From contig OZ007517.1 of NCBI GenBank assembly GCA_963931865.1, forward strand, positions 6,027,707 through 6,091,706: a stretch of 64,000 bases of DNA, written 5' to 3'. The notes beneath the pieces were generated by a model. It was not told where the DNA came from, searched no databases, and was given only the letters and a program-made list of their open reading frames with translations. This document shows positions 1 to 11,180 of the stretch, piece after piece; the first letter of the stretch is position 1; the number at the start of each line of letters is the position of its first letter. Origin of the DNA: Axinella damicornis. Its lineage: Eukaryota; Porifera; Demospongiae; Axinellida; Axinellidae. The position numbers were made by a program, and so were the translations under genes.

Positions 1-804
1 ATCATGCAGTGACACAAGCGTACAATTTTGGTGCTGAAGGTGGTGGAGATACAAGCGCTTTTGTTGTGCCGTCGGCCACCATTGTTTGAACGCTCTCGAC
101 TTTCGTTGGCAGTACAGCCCTTAGGAAAGGCACACCAAGGTTCTGAACACACGGTCATGATTGCTGTCGTTCATTGACGCTTTCATGCCGAAACTCACCA
201 TGCTGGCAAAGTTGTGAGTGCTGTAATAGTTTCTTGTACTAGCGATCAACTGAGCACAGTTGCCACGTGCATGTGCGTTGATTGGAATACTTAGCTTGCG
301 CTACGGCGAGTCGCTTCCGGGGTTGCAACGGCTACCATGCAGGAGTGCGGTTGCCCCTCAATAATTAAATTAATAGTAAACGTTTCACTACTTCGGAATA
401 GCCTACACAGATTCTGACTACACATGATCGCCATCATGCAGTGACACAATCGTATAATAACTGTGCTGAAACTCACCTTGACGGTGGAGATACAAGCGCT
501 TTTTGTCGTGCAGTCGGCCACCATTGCTCAGTCGCTCTCTTTGACGTTGTTTGCCAGTGCAGTCTTTCGAAGGCCTCACAAGATTCTGACCACACAGCTG
601 TGATTGCTGTCGTTTACTGGCGCTTACATACCGAAACTCACCGAGCTGGCAAAGTTGCGAGTGCTGTATGTCTTCCCTTTAGCCACCATTGCTAGCGATC
701 GGCATGTGAGTGAATTGGAATTAACTATGATACTTAGCTTGCGCTATGGCGAGTCGCAACCGGGGTTGCAACCGGCTACCAGGAGTTCGGTTGCCCCTCA
801 TTAA
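1..804. repeat. Dispersed repeat, two tandem copies
   Basis: Two related copies lie at about 1-357 and 400-804. They share the phrases GATACAAGCGCTTTT, GTCGGCCACCATTG and an end reading GGTTGCCCCTCA. A third copy lies at 13816-14869. The short ORFs here are not conserved between copies, so no gene is called. The leftmost copy is cut by the window edge. From about 805 to 1788 I see nothing beyond unique non-coding sequence. Confidence 0.75.
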
Positions 805-1788
805 GGAACAAGTGAGTCTTTAAAAGACTTGATGTGTCTCGGCACGACTTGCAATTGGTATCAGCTAGAATCATGCAGAGGACATGGCAGCTGCTTAACC
901 CTTTATTATGACTGCTAGCTATGACAGCTTAAGTGAGCGTCAATATCCTTGGAGGTTCTGTGTGAGCAAGGGGTGGGTCAGGAATGTTCACCCAAAGGGT
1001 GAAAGCAGTATGGTCGTGTCTGTGCTTGATGTTTAGTCAACACCTTGGCCAATTCTTTCAGCACTTATCTATAGGCCTATAGCTAGCTAGCTAGAGCTGA
1101 GTGAGCTTTAGTATGCACTTGGGATGGCTGAGTGCAGCACACTGGATGGGTGAGTATTCATTGTCCTGAATTAAGTATTAGAGCTATATAGCAGCAGTCT
1201 TGGTAAGAGGATTCATGAGCAGCCATGCAAACCCATAATCATTTTTGAAGATCTACTTGCAGGTTATAAATACGTTTGACACCCTATTAAGGGTGTAGAG
1301 CATGCATGCAGCACTTGCGCGGGCGCATTGCGAAAAGCGACGTACGTACCACGTACGTACCACGTACCTACACATCCAGCACTGTGTCTCGGCACTTCAG
1401 TGCCGAGACAAAAAACGAACTCTTGAATGTGACTTGTTCCTATTTGTTTTAACACAGGCGACTGAAAAGTGATACTTCTGTGTGTCATGCCAAGGGCAAG
1501 GGCATTCGGTAAGTTATACGTATGTGTATGTTACAAGTGTAACTTCCACTTAAGTGTGGCAGTAATTAAATTGCAATGCTGGTGGAACTGCATGTGTGCT
1601 GTACCATTTTGATGCTAATAGTTATGAGGGTCTTCCCATTGGAGTTGAAGTACACGTGCTTACGTACGTAGTGCAAGACAACATTGTTACATGGTGGCAG
1701 AATTAAAGTGGATATATATGAATCGAATTGGGTTGATCGCCATCCAAGAACGCATAATGCTTTGATGGATATTATAGTTGTAGTCTGG

Positions 1789-2380
1789 TACCGTATAGTG
1801 GGTTATTTTCGTGGGTGGAAATTTTCGTGAAATGCTGGATACGGTCGTCAGAATTAATTTTCGTGGTTCTAATTTTCGTGGCACCCGCATTCGCGTAATG
1901 TACGTTCGCGCTAGGGTAATATGAAAATTAGTACACGTAGTTTGATGGTCGAAGTACAGTTTCAACGACATTGCGCTTCACTGTACAGCGTTGAGTGCGA
2001 CGCTAGTTTGTCAGTAAAAGACGTGGGAGGCCAGTGTTGGAAAAGAACTAACATGCCAACGCTAGAATGGCAACCGTATTGATCGATTTGGTGTGGCGAG
2101 AGTTACTGGCCTCGTTTTTAGTCGGCGGGGTCCAGTCATCTATCGATCACAACGTGAGGGACAGCTGGTGATAGAGGATCCTGTCAACGAGATGCAGTCA
2201 CGCAGGTACAGCTACGAAGAGCCGTACAGTGTACTTGAACGATGGCACCTAGCTACATGTACGTGTTGCACAGCGCGATTATGGGTTGAAAATTTCGTGG
2301 GTGTAAAATTTCGTGACTTGTCGATGAGTCACGAAAATAACGAAAATTGGCACCCCATGAAAATAACCCGCTATACGGTA
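1789..2380. mobile_element. TIR element, TACCGTATAG family
   Basis: The element starts TACCGTATAGTGGGTTATTT and ends with the inverted form AAATAACCCGCTATACGGTA. Inside the ends, related TTTTCGTGG phrases recur in both orientations. TA at both edges fits a TA target duplication as in Tc1/mariner-type MITEs, which is inference. No transposase is visible, so it is non-autonomous. A second member is at 5461-6006. Confidence 0.75.
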
Positions 2381-2850
2381 TAAACCTACCCAAACATAGG
2401 CTACTGTGACTGTGCATCAAAGTGTAGTACTGCAAGGATCGTTGTTATCAACCAGACCCTTCAACTGGGCCCGGAAGAGTTTGTGGAATAACACTTTCAT
2501 GATGCATGTAAAATCATGTTTTGCAGACCAATTGGAAACTGTGATTAAAAAGTTTGCTCAGAGAAGCAACGTTTTCAGTAACATCTGTCAGGGTGTCGCT
2601 GCATGGTAGCTAGCAATGCAGATACCAGAAGTCAAAAGGCAAGAGCCAGTAGCACATGCAATAACCGATCGGCAGTGAACGTACTAAAATAACTCTTGGC
2701 TCACTGCTTCTTCCTAGTTTTCCAAACCTACAGTTTTCAATCCGTGGTTGATCCCAGCATCTCCATGTTCAGTGATCACTTGATTGATTGTACCAGATTC
2801 ACGCTTCACACATCAGTTTTCCCTGCTCAACACCCATGGCTAGCCTTGTT

Positions 2851-2900
2851 CCCAGCCTTCTACACCTCCAGTGTTTGATCGCTTACAATAATTATGCACA
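2851..2900 (+). repeat. Solo end of the TAGCCTCGTTCCCAG family
   Basis: TAGCCTTGTTCCCAGCC followed by TGTTTGATCGCTTACA matches the left half of the elements at 10989-11109 and 6673-6760, but no inverted right end follows. It is probably a decayed copy. Confidence 0.45.
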
Positions 2901-2958
2901 AATGGAGGGAGATGCCTGAGAAATCTTACGTGATCTGCAGCATGGTGTAGTAGTAATT

Positions 2959-3960
2959 ATGTCACAGAATATCTGGATGCATGATGTTATATTCGCACTC
3001 TCATCAGTAGAAAAACCATTTCTGAGGTTCACCCAGTATATCGATCTGCAATCCCACCACAGAGTTCACACAGGGGAGAAGCCATTCAAGTGTGAGTTCT
3101 GCCCCAAGATCTTCAAGCGACCTGACCATTTGAAATCCCACCACAGTGTCCACACAGGAGAGAAGTCATTCCAGTGCGAGCTCTGCCACAAGCACTTTGG
3201 ACGAAGTGACAGTCTTAGACGTCACCTTAGGATACACACAGGCGAAAGGCCATTCCTGTGTGAATTCTGCCCAAAGAGCTTCAAGCTACCTCACCATTTG
3301 AAATTACACCAACGTGTCCACACAGGCGAAAAGCCATTCCTGTGTGAGTTCTGCCCCAAGAGGTTCGCCCGTTATTCAGCTTACCAATCACACCTCACAG
3401 TCCACACAGGAGAGAAGCCATTCCAGTGTGAGTTCTGCCACAAACAATACTGCAGATTATATACACATTTGAAGTCAAAGTTACATGCCAGAACCATGAC
3501 ACGAATTGCGAAAGGGATAAAAGCATCAGAGCTTAACGTGTGTGAACATTGTTCTAAGGTTTGCAAATCTGCAACAGGTCTTGCAAACCATGAAAGGTCC
3601 CACTTTGCTCACACCTGCTACTTCTGTGGTAAGGTCTTCCGCAACAGCAGTGCCGAAACCCTTCAAGATCATTTATCAGAGATCCACCCAGACCAAATAG
3701 GGAAGCTAACATTTAGCTGTAGATACTGTTTGAAGGGCTTTCCTACTGACTTAGCTCTGCAAGATCATGTGAAATTGTCTCATAGAACCAGCTCCCCAAA
3801 ATACATGTGCGAGTGGTGTGGGAGGTCATTCCCCAAAAAGTATCTTCCTGAGCATTACAGGGTTCACCAACAGATTCCCCATAAGTGTGAAATCTGTGGC
3901 AAGATATACACCACACTCAAGTACCTCAAGAGTCACATGAGAAGATGTCACAAGCACTGA
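2959..3960 (+). CDS. C2H2 zinc-finger protein
   Basis: This 333-codon ORF encodes at least ten CxxC-type C2H2 fingers, with TGEKP or TGERP linkers between the first ones (about residues 35-165) and irregular linkers afterwards. The family binds DNA in the nucleus, usually as a transcription factor; no target can be named. The first finger-like unit (about residues 18-42) keeps its two histidines and linker but has lost both cysteines. The finger around residues 155-180 has irregular histidine spacing. An in-frame stop lies at 2917-2919, and a CTGCAG acceptor-like site at 2935-2940 means an upstream exon is possible, so the true start is uncertain. It ends in a normal TGA. No clear poly(A) signal was found just downstream. 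Confidence 0.88.
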   Translation: MSQNIWMHDVIFALSSVEKPFLRFTQYIDLQSHHRVHTGEKPFKCEFCPKIFKRPDHLKSHHSVHTGEKSFQCELCHKHFGRSDSLRRHLRIHTGERPFLCEFCPKSFKLPHHLKLHQRVHTGEKPFLCEFCPKRFARYSAYQSHLTVHTGEKPFQCEFCHKQYCRLYTHLKSKLHARTMTRIAKGIKASELNVCEHCSKVCKSATGLANHERSHFAHTCYFCGKVFRNSSAETLQDHLSEIHPDQIGKLTFSCRYCLKGFPTDLALQDHVKLSHRTSSPKYMCEWCGRSFPKKYLPEHYRVHQQIPHKCEICGKIYTTLKYLKSHMRRCHKH

Positions 3961-4158
3961 TCTTCACAAGAACCTTGCACCCAGCGATACCTCATGAAGC
4001 ACATGTAATGATCAACAGCACAAGGAACCTTTATCTGATTTTTTGTACATGTGCCTGGATGGATGGATTGATCAGTATTGGTATAATTATATTGTAATTG
4101 TTGAATGTTCATATGTTATTGTTGTTGTACACACTTCACAGACATTGTAGTTCGTGCC

Positions 4159-4380
4159 TTATGTCATAAAACAAAGTGAAAAAGCATCGCAAAAGTACCG
4201 CACCTTGAAGTCGAACCGCCAAAAATCGGTATGACACTCTTCTGTCTTTAGACAGGACTCCCTCATGATGGTTTTCACACATAACAGCAGCATTTTACAC
4301 TCACAATCCCATCGGAACTTAAGAAGTCTCAGAGGTGCTTGAAACCGCCCACTCAACAACTATGGCTTCATTTGCGACAA
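4159..4380 (+). repeat. Copy of the internal part of the Helitron-like element
   Basis: Phrases such as CCCTCATGATGGTTTTC, ACAGCAGCATTTT and CAACAACTATGGCTTC match the internal part of the elements at 33798-34840 and 41957-43035. The ends of those elements are missing here. It could be a fragment or the source of a captured segment. The rest of 3961-4988 shows nothing recognisable. Confidence 0.6.
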
Positions 4381-4988
4381 CAACTAACCCTCAGTAGCTA
4401 CACAATAAGCAAATATATAGGGACAAGGCAGAAAAAAATAAGACTCAATGGTCTAGTCTCCTCAGACACACTTTCACACACACAAAACAAAGTCCAGATC
4501 TACTGGAATGGAAGCTAGTTGAGAAGTAACGTGTCAGAACTATGATTGTATAAACCATTTGCCTCAGCAAAGGTTTATTGCCTAGCTATAACTTACAATA
4601 CAGTACAATCCGATACCTTTGTAGGATGAAAATGAGTACGAAGTTCATCAGCTGTTAGTTAGCAATTCTTGACTTTATGCATGACTGTCAGCTAGCTATT
4701 TGTTTCTACTTCACTGTCATAAGGTTTATAGAACATTTTTGTTGCTGCATGTTGTATATGGAAGAGTCGTGTTCAATGTGCCTTGTTTGGAGAATTAAAC
4801 TCAAACTGCCCGCGGCTAGTTAGTGTTATAAGCCCAAGTCCACAAATTTGTGGATCCCTTGAAATTCTGTGCTGTAATAGCTACTCTGCATTCCTCTCTC
4901 TAGGATACCTCTTGCAACTTCTGGTGTGGATCAGCAGCTGCTAGCAACTGGTCAAATGAATTCTGCTCGTATCCGTGTACATCAACGA

Positions 4989-5076
4989 TGAATCCTCCAA
5001 AGGTTTCGGAGAATACCTCTGTGGAAGACGCTCCCGCAGCTCATTGGGATCCAATCCTCTTACGAGAACTGCACGG
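4989..5076 (+). CDS. Possible first coding exon, unknown protein
   Basis: ATG at 4989 opens a short frame beginning MNPPKVSENTSVEDAP and ending at a strong donor-like site, CACG followed by GTGAGT. The composition looks coding (acidic and proline-rich, no low complexity). It would leave phase 1. The best acceptor I see downstream (TTACAG before 6970) would meet a stop in that phase, so the partner exon is not identified. No family is recognised. Confidence 0.3.
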
Positions 5077-5460
5077 TGAGTTAACACTTTGCACACAGAA
5101 AGGGGTGACCTAACTTGTTACTGCTCAAGAGGCAGGAACTTACCCTCAAGTTAAGTTGAGTCACCATGAGAGCATGGCCTTCCACATTGCACAAGTCATG
5201 ATAATTATTATTGGACCACTAACTAGGCCACACACTTTTCGCTATCAGATACTTTCAGCATTGGCAGGTTCCCAATACCCCTCCCAAAATTTGTATGAAA
5301 CCTTGTAGGCCTATCCCAGCACTTGGCAGACGTTACCAATAGCAAGTCCAGCAGTTGCAGTTTGTGCAACCAAGGTGATTAGTACAATCATGTCATGGGG
5401 ACACGTAGGAATAGTTTTTTAATTGTGTTTGGGTCAATTTATACATGTACGTCGCTACTA

Positions 5461-6006
5461 TACCGTATAGCAGGTTTCTTTCACGGGAGAAAATGTACGA
5501 ATTTCACGTTTCTGTGGTGACTGGGTATTGGTTCCGGACAGTGTGACATGCCGAGTACTGATGATGGCCTTGTTCGCTTTTTTCCAGCGTGCTGATTCCG
5601 TTTTACCAAAGCTGGATGGTCCAGTATCGACGGCTGTACCTCTTTGAACCATCATGGCTGTCATAAAAAGTTGTGACACAGTGGACACAGGTAGTATAGA
5701 TCTATCCAGCATGACAGGAGGGACCAACCTGTACCCTATGCAAGCAGTGACGTACAACTACTTCACTCCCAAACAGAAGGTGCGGATATAACAAAACGAG
5801 CTACTGAACATGGCGTGACAGTTACCATTCGCTATGGACTCTACCACGTAGCTCTGTACTCGCTCATCTTCTTGATCACGTACTTATCTCGTTCTTATTC
5901 TCAGACCACAATGTCATATTGCAGCATTAGTCAGTGCGAAAGTGTCCTCCATGTAAATTTTCAAGCAATTTGTGAAAGTTTTCACCCACAAAAGAAACCC
6001 GCTATA
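5461..6006. mobile_element. TIR element, TACCGTATAG family
   Basis: The left end TACCGTATAGCAGGTTTCTT and the right end AAGAAACCCGCTATA are inverted copies of each other, and both match the element at 1789-2380. TA borders both ends. The internal ORFs are short and not shared with the other copy, so this is a non-autonomous element. Confidence 0.72.
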
Positions 6007-6148
6007 ATTATGCTAGCACAGATAATGACCTACTGAAGTAGTTGTTCTCGTTATTGCGTGAGTCCCGGATTTTTCCTATGGGTTTATTTCTGATTCTCTG
6101 AATATCTATGTGTAGCTACACCTGTACGGTCTACTACGTCGATGTGGA

Positions 6149-6243
6149 GGTCATGCAATTTATCCTCCATATGGGAAAGTTTGACTGAGGTGGCTGGAGT
6201 CAAAGCTAAACTTTCCCTGCAGAGGATAAATCGCATGACCTCC
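6149..6243. repeat. Imperfect palindrome
   Basis: GGTCATGCAATTTATCCTC is inverted as GAGGATAAATCGCATGACC, with GGAAAGTTT and AAACTTTCC inside. It is a hairpin-forming repeat of unknown family. Confidence 0.6.
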
Positions 6244-6672
6244 AAGCAGATCTGGCTTCTGCAGTAGTCATAACCTCCAAAGTTGACATAGTATTGGATG
6301 GCAGTCAGAGTGCATTTTGTAATGTGGTGCCTACGTATGTGCATGGCCAACTGCAGAATTCTCTGTGTTCAGAAATCTTGGAAGAACTACATTCCTAGAC
6401 AGGTAGCACACATATCTTTGAAATTCACAATGGTTTAATTAGGACTTAATCATGGTTACCCTCCAGACAATTATACATGTACTGCATGGTGCTTGAAATT
6501 GAGATTGTAGCTAGTGAAGTGATAAGACAGTTTGGACTCTGGAGTGCCACTGCTAGTGATGAGCCCACTGTGGTTCTGAAACACTTCCTTGCAAGGCTTT
6601 CATTTCCACTTACAGTATGTGGCAAAAAACTGGGGACAAGGCTACGTCTCCAAAATGAATCACTGGAAAGGA

Positions 6673-6760
6673 TGTCTCATTCCCAGGCCTGCTGATCGCA
6701 TACAGTGCATACTGTAAGCAATCAAAAACAGGAGGTGTAGAAGGCCTGGAAACGAGGCTA
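6673..6760. mobile_element. Short TIR element, TAGCCTCGTTCCCAG family
   Basis: CTCATTCCCAGGCC on the left and GGCCTGGAAACGAGGCTA on the right are inverted. The inner sequence AGCAATCAAAAACAGGAGG is the reverse complement of a phrase in the solo end at 2851-2900. The left edge is decayed and no clean target duplication remains. Confidence 0.6.
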
Positions 6761-6973
6761 CTGTCAGAATCTGTACTGAATGTAGTCATCATCAAGAGTT
6801 CACTGTTGAAAGGTCTAGGATGCATTGTAGTACTCTTGTTCAAGGAGGTTTGGTTGCATGCACTTCCATGATCCAAGTGCACTCTCATGGCATCCTACTG
6901 CACTGTACAATGCTATTTGTAAGATGAAGCATTTCTTTGTTTTATTGCAAACGTACTGTTCTGTTACAGGTAC

Positions 6974-7205
6974 ATCCCACCACCAGGATGAAGAGATGTG
7001 AAGCTGCTTTCGCAGCAGACAAAGAGAAAAGAAAGACAGACGTCAAAGGAACAAACCGTAGCTACATGAACAGCTAAAGACTCAATCGGACACACCTGCA
7101 CATGCATGTGAGGAATCCAGTGTCAGTCTGTAGGCCTCTCAAACGGAAGCGACAGAATAGTTCTTCTGATCCTGATGACATCATTGACTACTCAAGACTC
7201 TCCTC
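6974..7205 (+). CDS. Possible short exons, unknown protein
   Basis: After TTACAG (ending at 6969) a frame reads MKRCEAAFAADKEKRKTDV and runs to a stop near 7077. A second segment, from CTGTAG at about 7132, reads PLKRKRQNSSSDPDDIIDY. Both are highly charged and look like coding DNA, but I cannot join them in a consistent phase or recognise a family. They may belong to a + strand gene with the candidate exon at 4989, or be decayed. Confidence 0.25.
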
Positions 7206-8007
7206 AATAGTGTGTCATGTTCATGTTGTCTCATGCATAATTATGTCACTTCTGAGCATGTGCAATAGTAATGCATTCACCACGCCTTTTGCACACTGGA
7301 GATCCGGTACCATTAAGCTTGAGCATCAGCTTGCAATTGCATGCCAATATTATGCCTACTGTAGTGCCACTGGTTGCACCATTGAGCTAAAGGAGGCAGG
7401 GTGCAGGGCTAGCTGGTTGATGGGGGTGATGTAGGTTTATGGATCGAGATACCGCCCATATAGATCGATGGGTGGTGCCCAGCTAGTTATCATGAATGTA
7501 CCTGTCATGACTGTATGAGCTCGGTCGTACACACTCCGTTCAAATCATTAACTGCCCATGGAAGACAGTGCATGTACGCTATAATGTTACTTTCCTGATT
7601 TCCAAAGGCTCTATATACCAGATATACAATTGTGACTGTACATAGTTGATCAAGCCAGGCTCTGCACTTGGTGGAAAAAAAATCATGGCATTGTATTGTG
7701 TGACTTGATCCCAAAACTGTGATTAATTATTAGTGTGGCTTCTTGTACTTCCTATGTATGTGGTCATTATTACTTCCTGTTTCATTATATTACTTCCTGT
7801 TTCATTATTGTGAGTCGGCCATTGATTCAGTCCACAATAAAGTTGATTCTCCATAACTGACTACTTCCTAGCGTTCAAATCTGCAGAGAATTAACTTCAA
7901 TGTGAATTGAAGATGCTTCATGCGACCCACGCAATACATACAGCTGTAGTAACTGTTGTAAACACACAGCTATAATTTATACTGGAATACTAAATGCATC
8001 AAGCACA

Positions 8008-8162
8008 CGTCAATGACTACTGTAGCTGTGACTTCAGCTATGCAGGCTGCAATGAGAAGCTTCAGAGACGAGACATGGAGAAGCACATTGAACTAAGCGC
8101 TGAAGTTCTATGGCCAGACAATCACTTGGCCATCACAAGCACAGGACATGCTCTTGTCAGCT
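8008..8162 (+). pseudogene. TRAF-type zinc-finger segment, orphan
   Basis: The + frame reads CDFSYAGCNEKLQRRDMEKH, the C-x(6)-C...H pattern of a TRAF-type zinc finger. In TRAF adaptors this finger links the RING to the MATH domain in receptor signalling. No RING or MATH domain is seen nearby. The frame runs past the finger into sequence unlike the family and stops at 8160-8162. No good splice donor follows. It is either a lone exon of a gene I cannot assemble or a pseudogene remnant. Confidence 0.5.
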
Positions 8163-8269
8163 GGTGGTAGGCGCCTACGTCCAGAACACTGTCCAAGTGA
8201 CCCACTCCTGTGGAGGTACAACCATCCGGTGTCAATAATACTCATGATCTGGGGTTGGTGGGTGGGAAC

Positions 8270-8307
8270 TAGCCTCATTCCCAGGCTCGGGCCTGGGAAT
8301 GAGGCTA
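8270..8307. mobile_element. Minimal 38-bp TIR element
   Basis: The element is little more than two ends: TAGCCTCATTCCCAGGC facing GCCTGGGAATGAGGCTA. It is flanked by GGTGGGAAC and GGTGGGGAC, a 9-bp target duplication with one mismatch. It is an extreme internal-deletion member of the family described at 15152-15256. Confidence 0.8.
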
Positions 8308-8748
8308 GGTGGGGACATAATTTTAGTATTACTTATAATAACCCTTGCTGGCAGCTGCCAGAGCCGAGCAGATTTCATAAACTGAACTGCTATATGTTTC
8401 AGCCATTATTTGCTACGTGCAGCCAGTTATCTACGACTCTGGGCTCTTGGCACAGTTCCCCATTATCTGATTTCTCATTCCCCCCATGCACTCTTAGAGT
8501 GACCCAACTGAGAAAGGGTGTTTGTGTTACACAGGTACATAATATTATAGCATAGGTATAATTATTACTGGTGGAATGCAGGACATTGTGGAGCGATCCA
8601 GAGCTCAGTCAATGCATTCAACGATACATACAAGCATGTACGCACGTGCAATAAACAACCAATGTAGGCTCGCTCAGGCTCGCCATAGTCATTGTGTGGG
8701 TAACAATTCCAACCATTTCAGGAAGCAGCTAGAAAGTCAAGTGCCAGA

Positions 8749-9476
8749 TACACCGTATGGCCAGAAAATTTGCCGGTTTGACGGATAATGGCAGCACCAC
8801 CAAATTAAATTCCGCCAATATTTTGTCATGATGTCATTGCACGTAAGGTAAGGGAGGGGATTTCTGGAAAGTATTGTAATTCCGGACACGGCACTTCATA
8901 GCCTTTGCTTTCGCTCCATGAGCTATTCTTCCGAATTATGGCAGGTGAACATGCATATCCTACCTTTGAACTTTCCAATGCTGTACAATGGTTAGCAAAA
9001 ACTACTCTAAAAGAGCGAAATTTGGGGCCGTGTCCGGAAATCTCCTCCGTTACCTTATTCATAATTTAATTGTAGTCTACTACAGTACCTCTGTCTCTGA
9101 TCTGAGACAGAACTTGCGAGCAAGCAGCTGACATCTTCCTGGGTACATGGCTGACGATGGTGCTCCTTCGCATCACTGCTACTGCGTATGGGTCCTTTTC
9201 ATCACCACTATCTTTTCTTACACAGCAGTTCCTCTCCTACACTCGCATCCCAGAGGTTTTTGTGGACGTGGTACCTCGGACACAGCTCTCCTCTGACTCC
9301 ATCGCAGCCTACCGACAAGATTTTCGCACATACACTACTGGAAGCGTTCCGTGGCCATGTGGTTAGTATGATGTCATTCTCAATCTGCAAATCTTAATCC
9401 GCCAAATACAATTCACAGCTTTTTAGAGCCAATCCGACAAATAAAATTCCTGCCAAATTGTCCGGCCATACAGTAT
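8749..9476. mobile_element. TIR element, CCGTATGGCC family
   Basis: The left end TACACCGTATGGCCAGAAAA and the right end AAATTGTCCGGCCATACAGTATA are imperfect inverted repeats. Phrases such as AATCCGCCAAAT near the right end invert ones near the left. An exon-like open stretch after TTACACAG (about 9224-9360, + strand) has no recognisable family and may be chance. Confidence 0.65.
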
Positions 9477-9599
9477 ATGAGTTGCTTGCCACATACATCA
9501 CACATCTCAATACAGCGGCCAAAGTACTCACTTTCAGTGAAGAGTGTGGTGAAGACTCTTTTCAAACAGCTTACCCTGTCATACAAGCACCTACCGTAG

Positions 9600-9980
9600 A
9601 GAACGTATTAAGCGCCCAGGGTTTGGGGACAATAGAACGCCGCTGAACAGGGGGTTGGGCGCTACATGCGTACTCAGACTACTTAGGCATGTTGTATCCG
9701 CCCACCGATTCAGCACAACAAGTGCTGCGGTAAGCTGAGAATACCAATGACCGGCTATGAATATATAAGTCCAGTTTTCACCAATAGAAATTGATCGCTC
9801 GCACACCGTAGTTCATACTTCACTGTAAATCGAATGCACAACCTCGCCCAGAGGTTAAGGAATGCTGCTCAAAACTTTTTTGATGGGTGGGCCCATACTA
9901 CACTGCTTTTTGACCCTGTGCAGTAACTTTCGCGTAAAGAGGGGGGTGGGCGCTTGATACGTGGTGGGCACTTGATATGT
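9600..9980. repeat. Dispersed repeat related to 23905-23960
   Basis: AACAGGGGGTTGGGCGCT and the later GGGCGCTTGATACGTGGTGG resemble a single block near 23,905-23,960 that reads GGGCGCTTGATTCGTGGTGG. No coding potential is seen. Confidence 0.4.
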
Positions 9981-10079
9981 ACACTACAGTACATGCACTT
10001 ACATTACTTGGAATGTGTGGATGATCCAATTTGCACAACATTTCTCATGATACATATAATTGTGGTTGGGGGTAACCTA

Positions 10080-10083
10080 ACAC

Positions 10084-10131
<48 letters not shown>
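10080..10131. repeat. (CA)n microsatellite
   Basis: About 26 near-perfect CA units. Confidence 0.95.
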
Positions 10132-10133
<2 letters not shown>

Positions 10134-10185
10134 AGGCTCAGGAAGGTAGGACAAGATCACGTGCGCTGTCATTTCTTATGACGTA

Positions 10186-10413
10186 ATGAAAAGTCGTTCT
10201 GCAGCTTTTCTCCATGGGAGAAGCTGCATTGCAATTTCAATGCATCCTGAAGAGTATTATCTTCCATGCAAAAAGGCTTTGAGTGAACTGCGTATAAGCC
10301 ACTACACATCACTATATGCCTGTACTGAGCAGTTATGCATATGTGACAATGCAGACTCACTGAGAATATCAGCGAATGCAGACTTGTTGAATGCACTCAA
10401 GTGTTTAGCATCT
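10186..10413 (+). CDS. Possible exon, unknown protein
   Basis: An open frame beginning MKSRSAAFLHGRSCIAISMH reaches CATCTG followed by the donor-like GTAAGA. The residue composition (many C, L and Y, mixed charges, ANADLLNALKCLAS at the end) looks like a folded protein, but no family is recognised and no partner exon is found. The minus-strand ORF over the same bases is treated as a shadow. Confidence 0.25.
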
Positions 10414-10644
10414 GGTAAGAAGTTAATACGTACAGCACTAAAGCTGTTACTAGTCTACTCCACTAGTTCCACATTCGTCTTGTATATCATTGTGCACTAT
10501 ACCTACATGTATGGAATGTTAATTCTACCACGTGTGGACATACCTTGTCCCCCCCATTTATTTTAGGCTCATGCACCGGTGGGCTCCATTTAGACTCATG
10601 CACCTGTGCCATTCATGTACGTCACCATCCCTTCATCTGCTCAC

Positions 10645-10832
10645 CTGCAGGGTCTGGAGCTATGGAGCTGACAATGTAGGGCGCAAAGTCCCACCTGGCT
10701 TGGGTGGTGTGAGTGCGGAGGTCCCACTGCAGCACTGTGCCCAAGCTGTCGGATGAGAACAAGTCCAACCCTGCAGTGCATAAGGAAACTTGTGATAACA
10801 CTGGTGCCACCATGCGGATGAGAGTTGATCAA
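10645..10832 (-). pseudogene. WD40-like exon with an apparent frameshift
   Basis: The acceptor TTGCAG ends at 10833 and the donor GTGAGC begins at 10644. The first part reads LINSHPHGGTSVITSF in the phase left by the exon at 10865-10934. The second part reads GLDLFSSDSLGTVLQWDLR, a WD40 strand pattern, in a frame shifted by one base near 10775. Both halves look genuine, so either a base is missing (pseudogene or sequencing error) or an alternative acceptor exists (CTGCAG, exon 10645-10770). The parent WD40 protein is not identified. Confidence 0.5.
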
Positions 10833-10864
10833 CTGCAATGTAAGCCATGCGTACTTCAACTTGC

Positions 10865-10934
10865 CTGGAATGTGGGCCTGACATTGTTGCAGGAGTGGAG
10901 GTCGTACATGTAGTAGGTTTGCACATCATAGTCC
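10865..10934 (-). CDS. Exon of the WD40-like gene, GC-AG intron
   Basis: The acceptor CCCTAG precedes a frame DYDVQTYYMYDLHSC...NVRPTFQ, then CAG followed by GCAAGT, a classic GC donor. It joins in phase to the exon at 11181-11296 (phase 2) and leaves phase 0. No domain of its own is recognised. Confidence 0.5.
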
Positions 10935-10988
10935 CTAGGGAAAGAACAGCTAGCTAGATCACATCCTAATGCATACACTGTACACACA

Positions 10989-11109
10989 TAGCCTCATTCC
11001 CAGGTCGTTTCCACCACCAGTATTTGATCGCTTCCAGTATGAAATACGCACATCACACTGGAGTGATAAAATACTGGCTGGCGGTGGGAACGGCCTGGGA
11101 ACGAGGCTA
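10989..11109. mobile_element. TIR element, TAGCCTCGTTCCCAG family
   Basis: TAGCCTCATTCCCAGG and CCTGGGAACGAGGCTA are inverted ends. The flanks GTACACACA and GTACACATG agree at 7 of 9 positions. It lies in the intron between two exons of the WD40-like gene. Confidence 0.75.
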
Positions 11110-11180
11110 GTACACATGTGCATGCACTCACAGCTAGTGCTAGTGTTGTAATTGTGTGAATTTGTGTTCCTGAAAAGTAC

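Noticed and set aside
9188..9397. Exon-like open frames after TTACACAG in the 8749-9476 element
   Set aside because: Two overlapping frames look equally open and neither resembles a known family; no usable partner exon.
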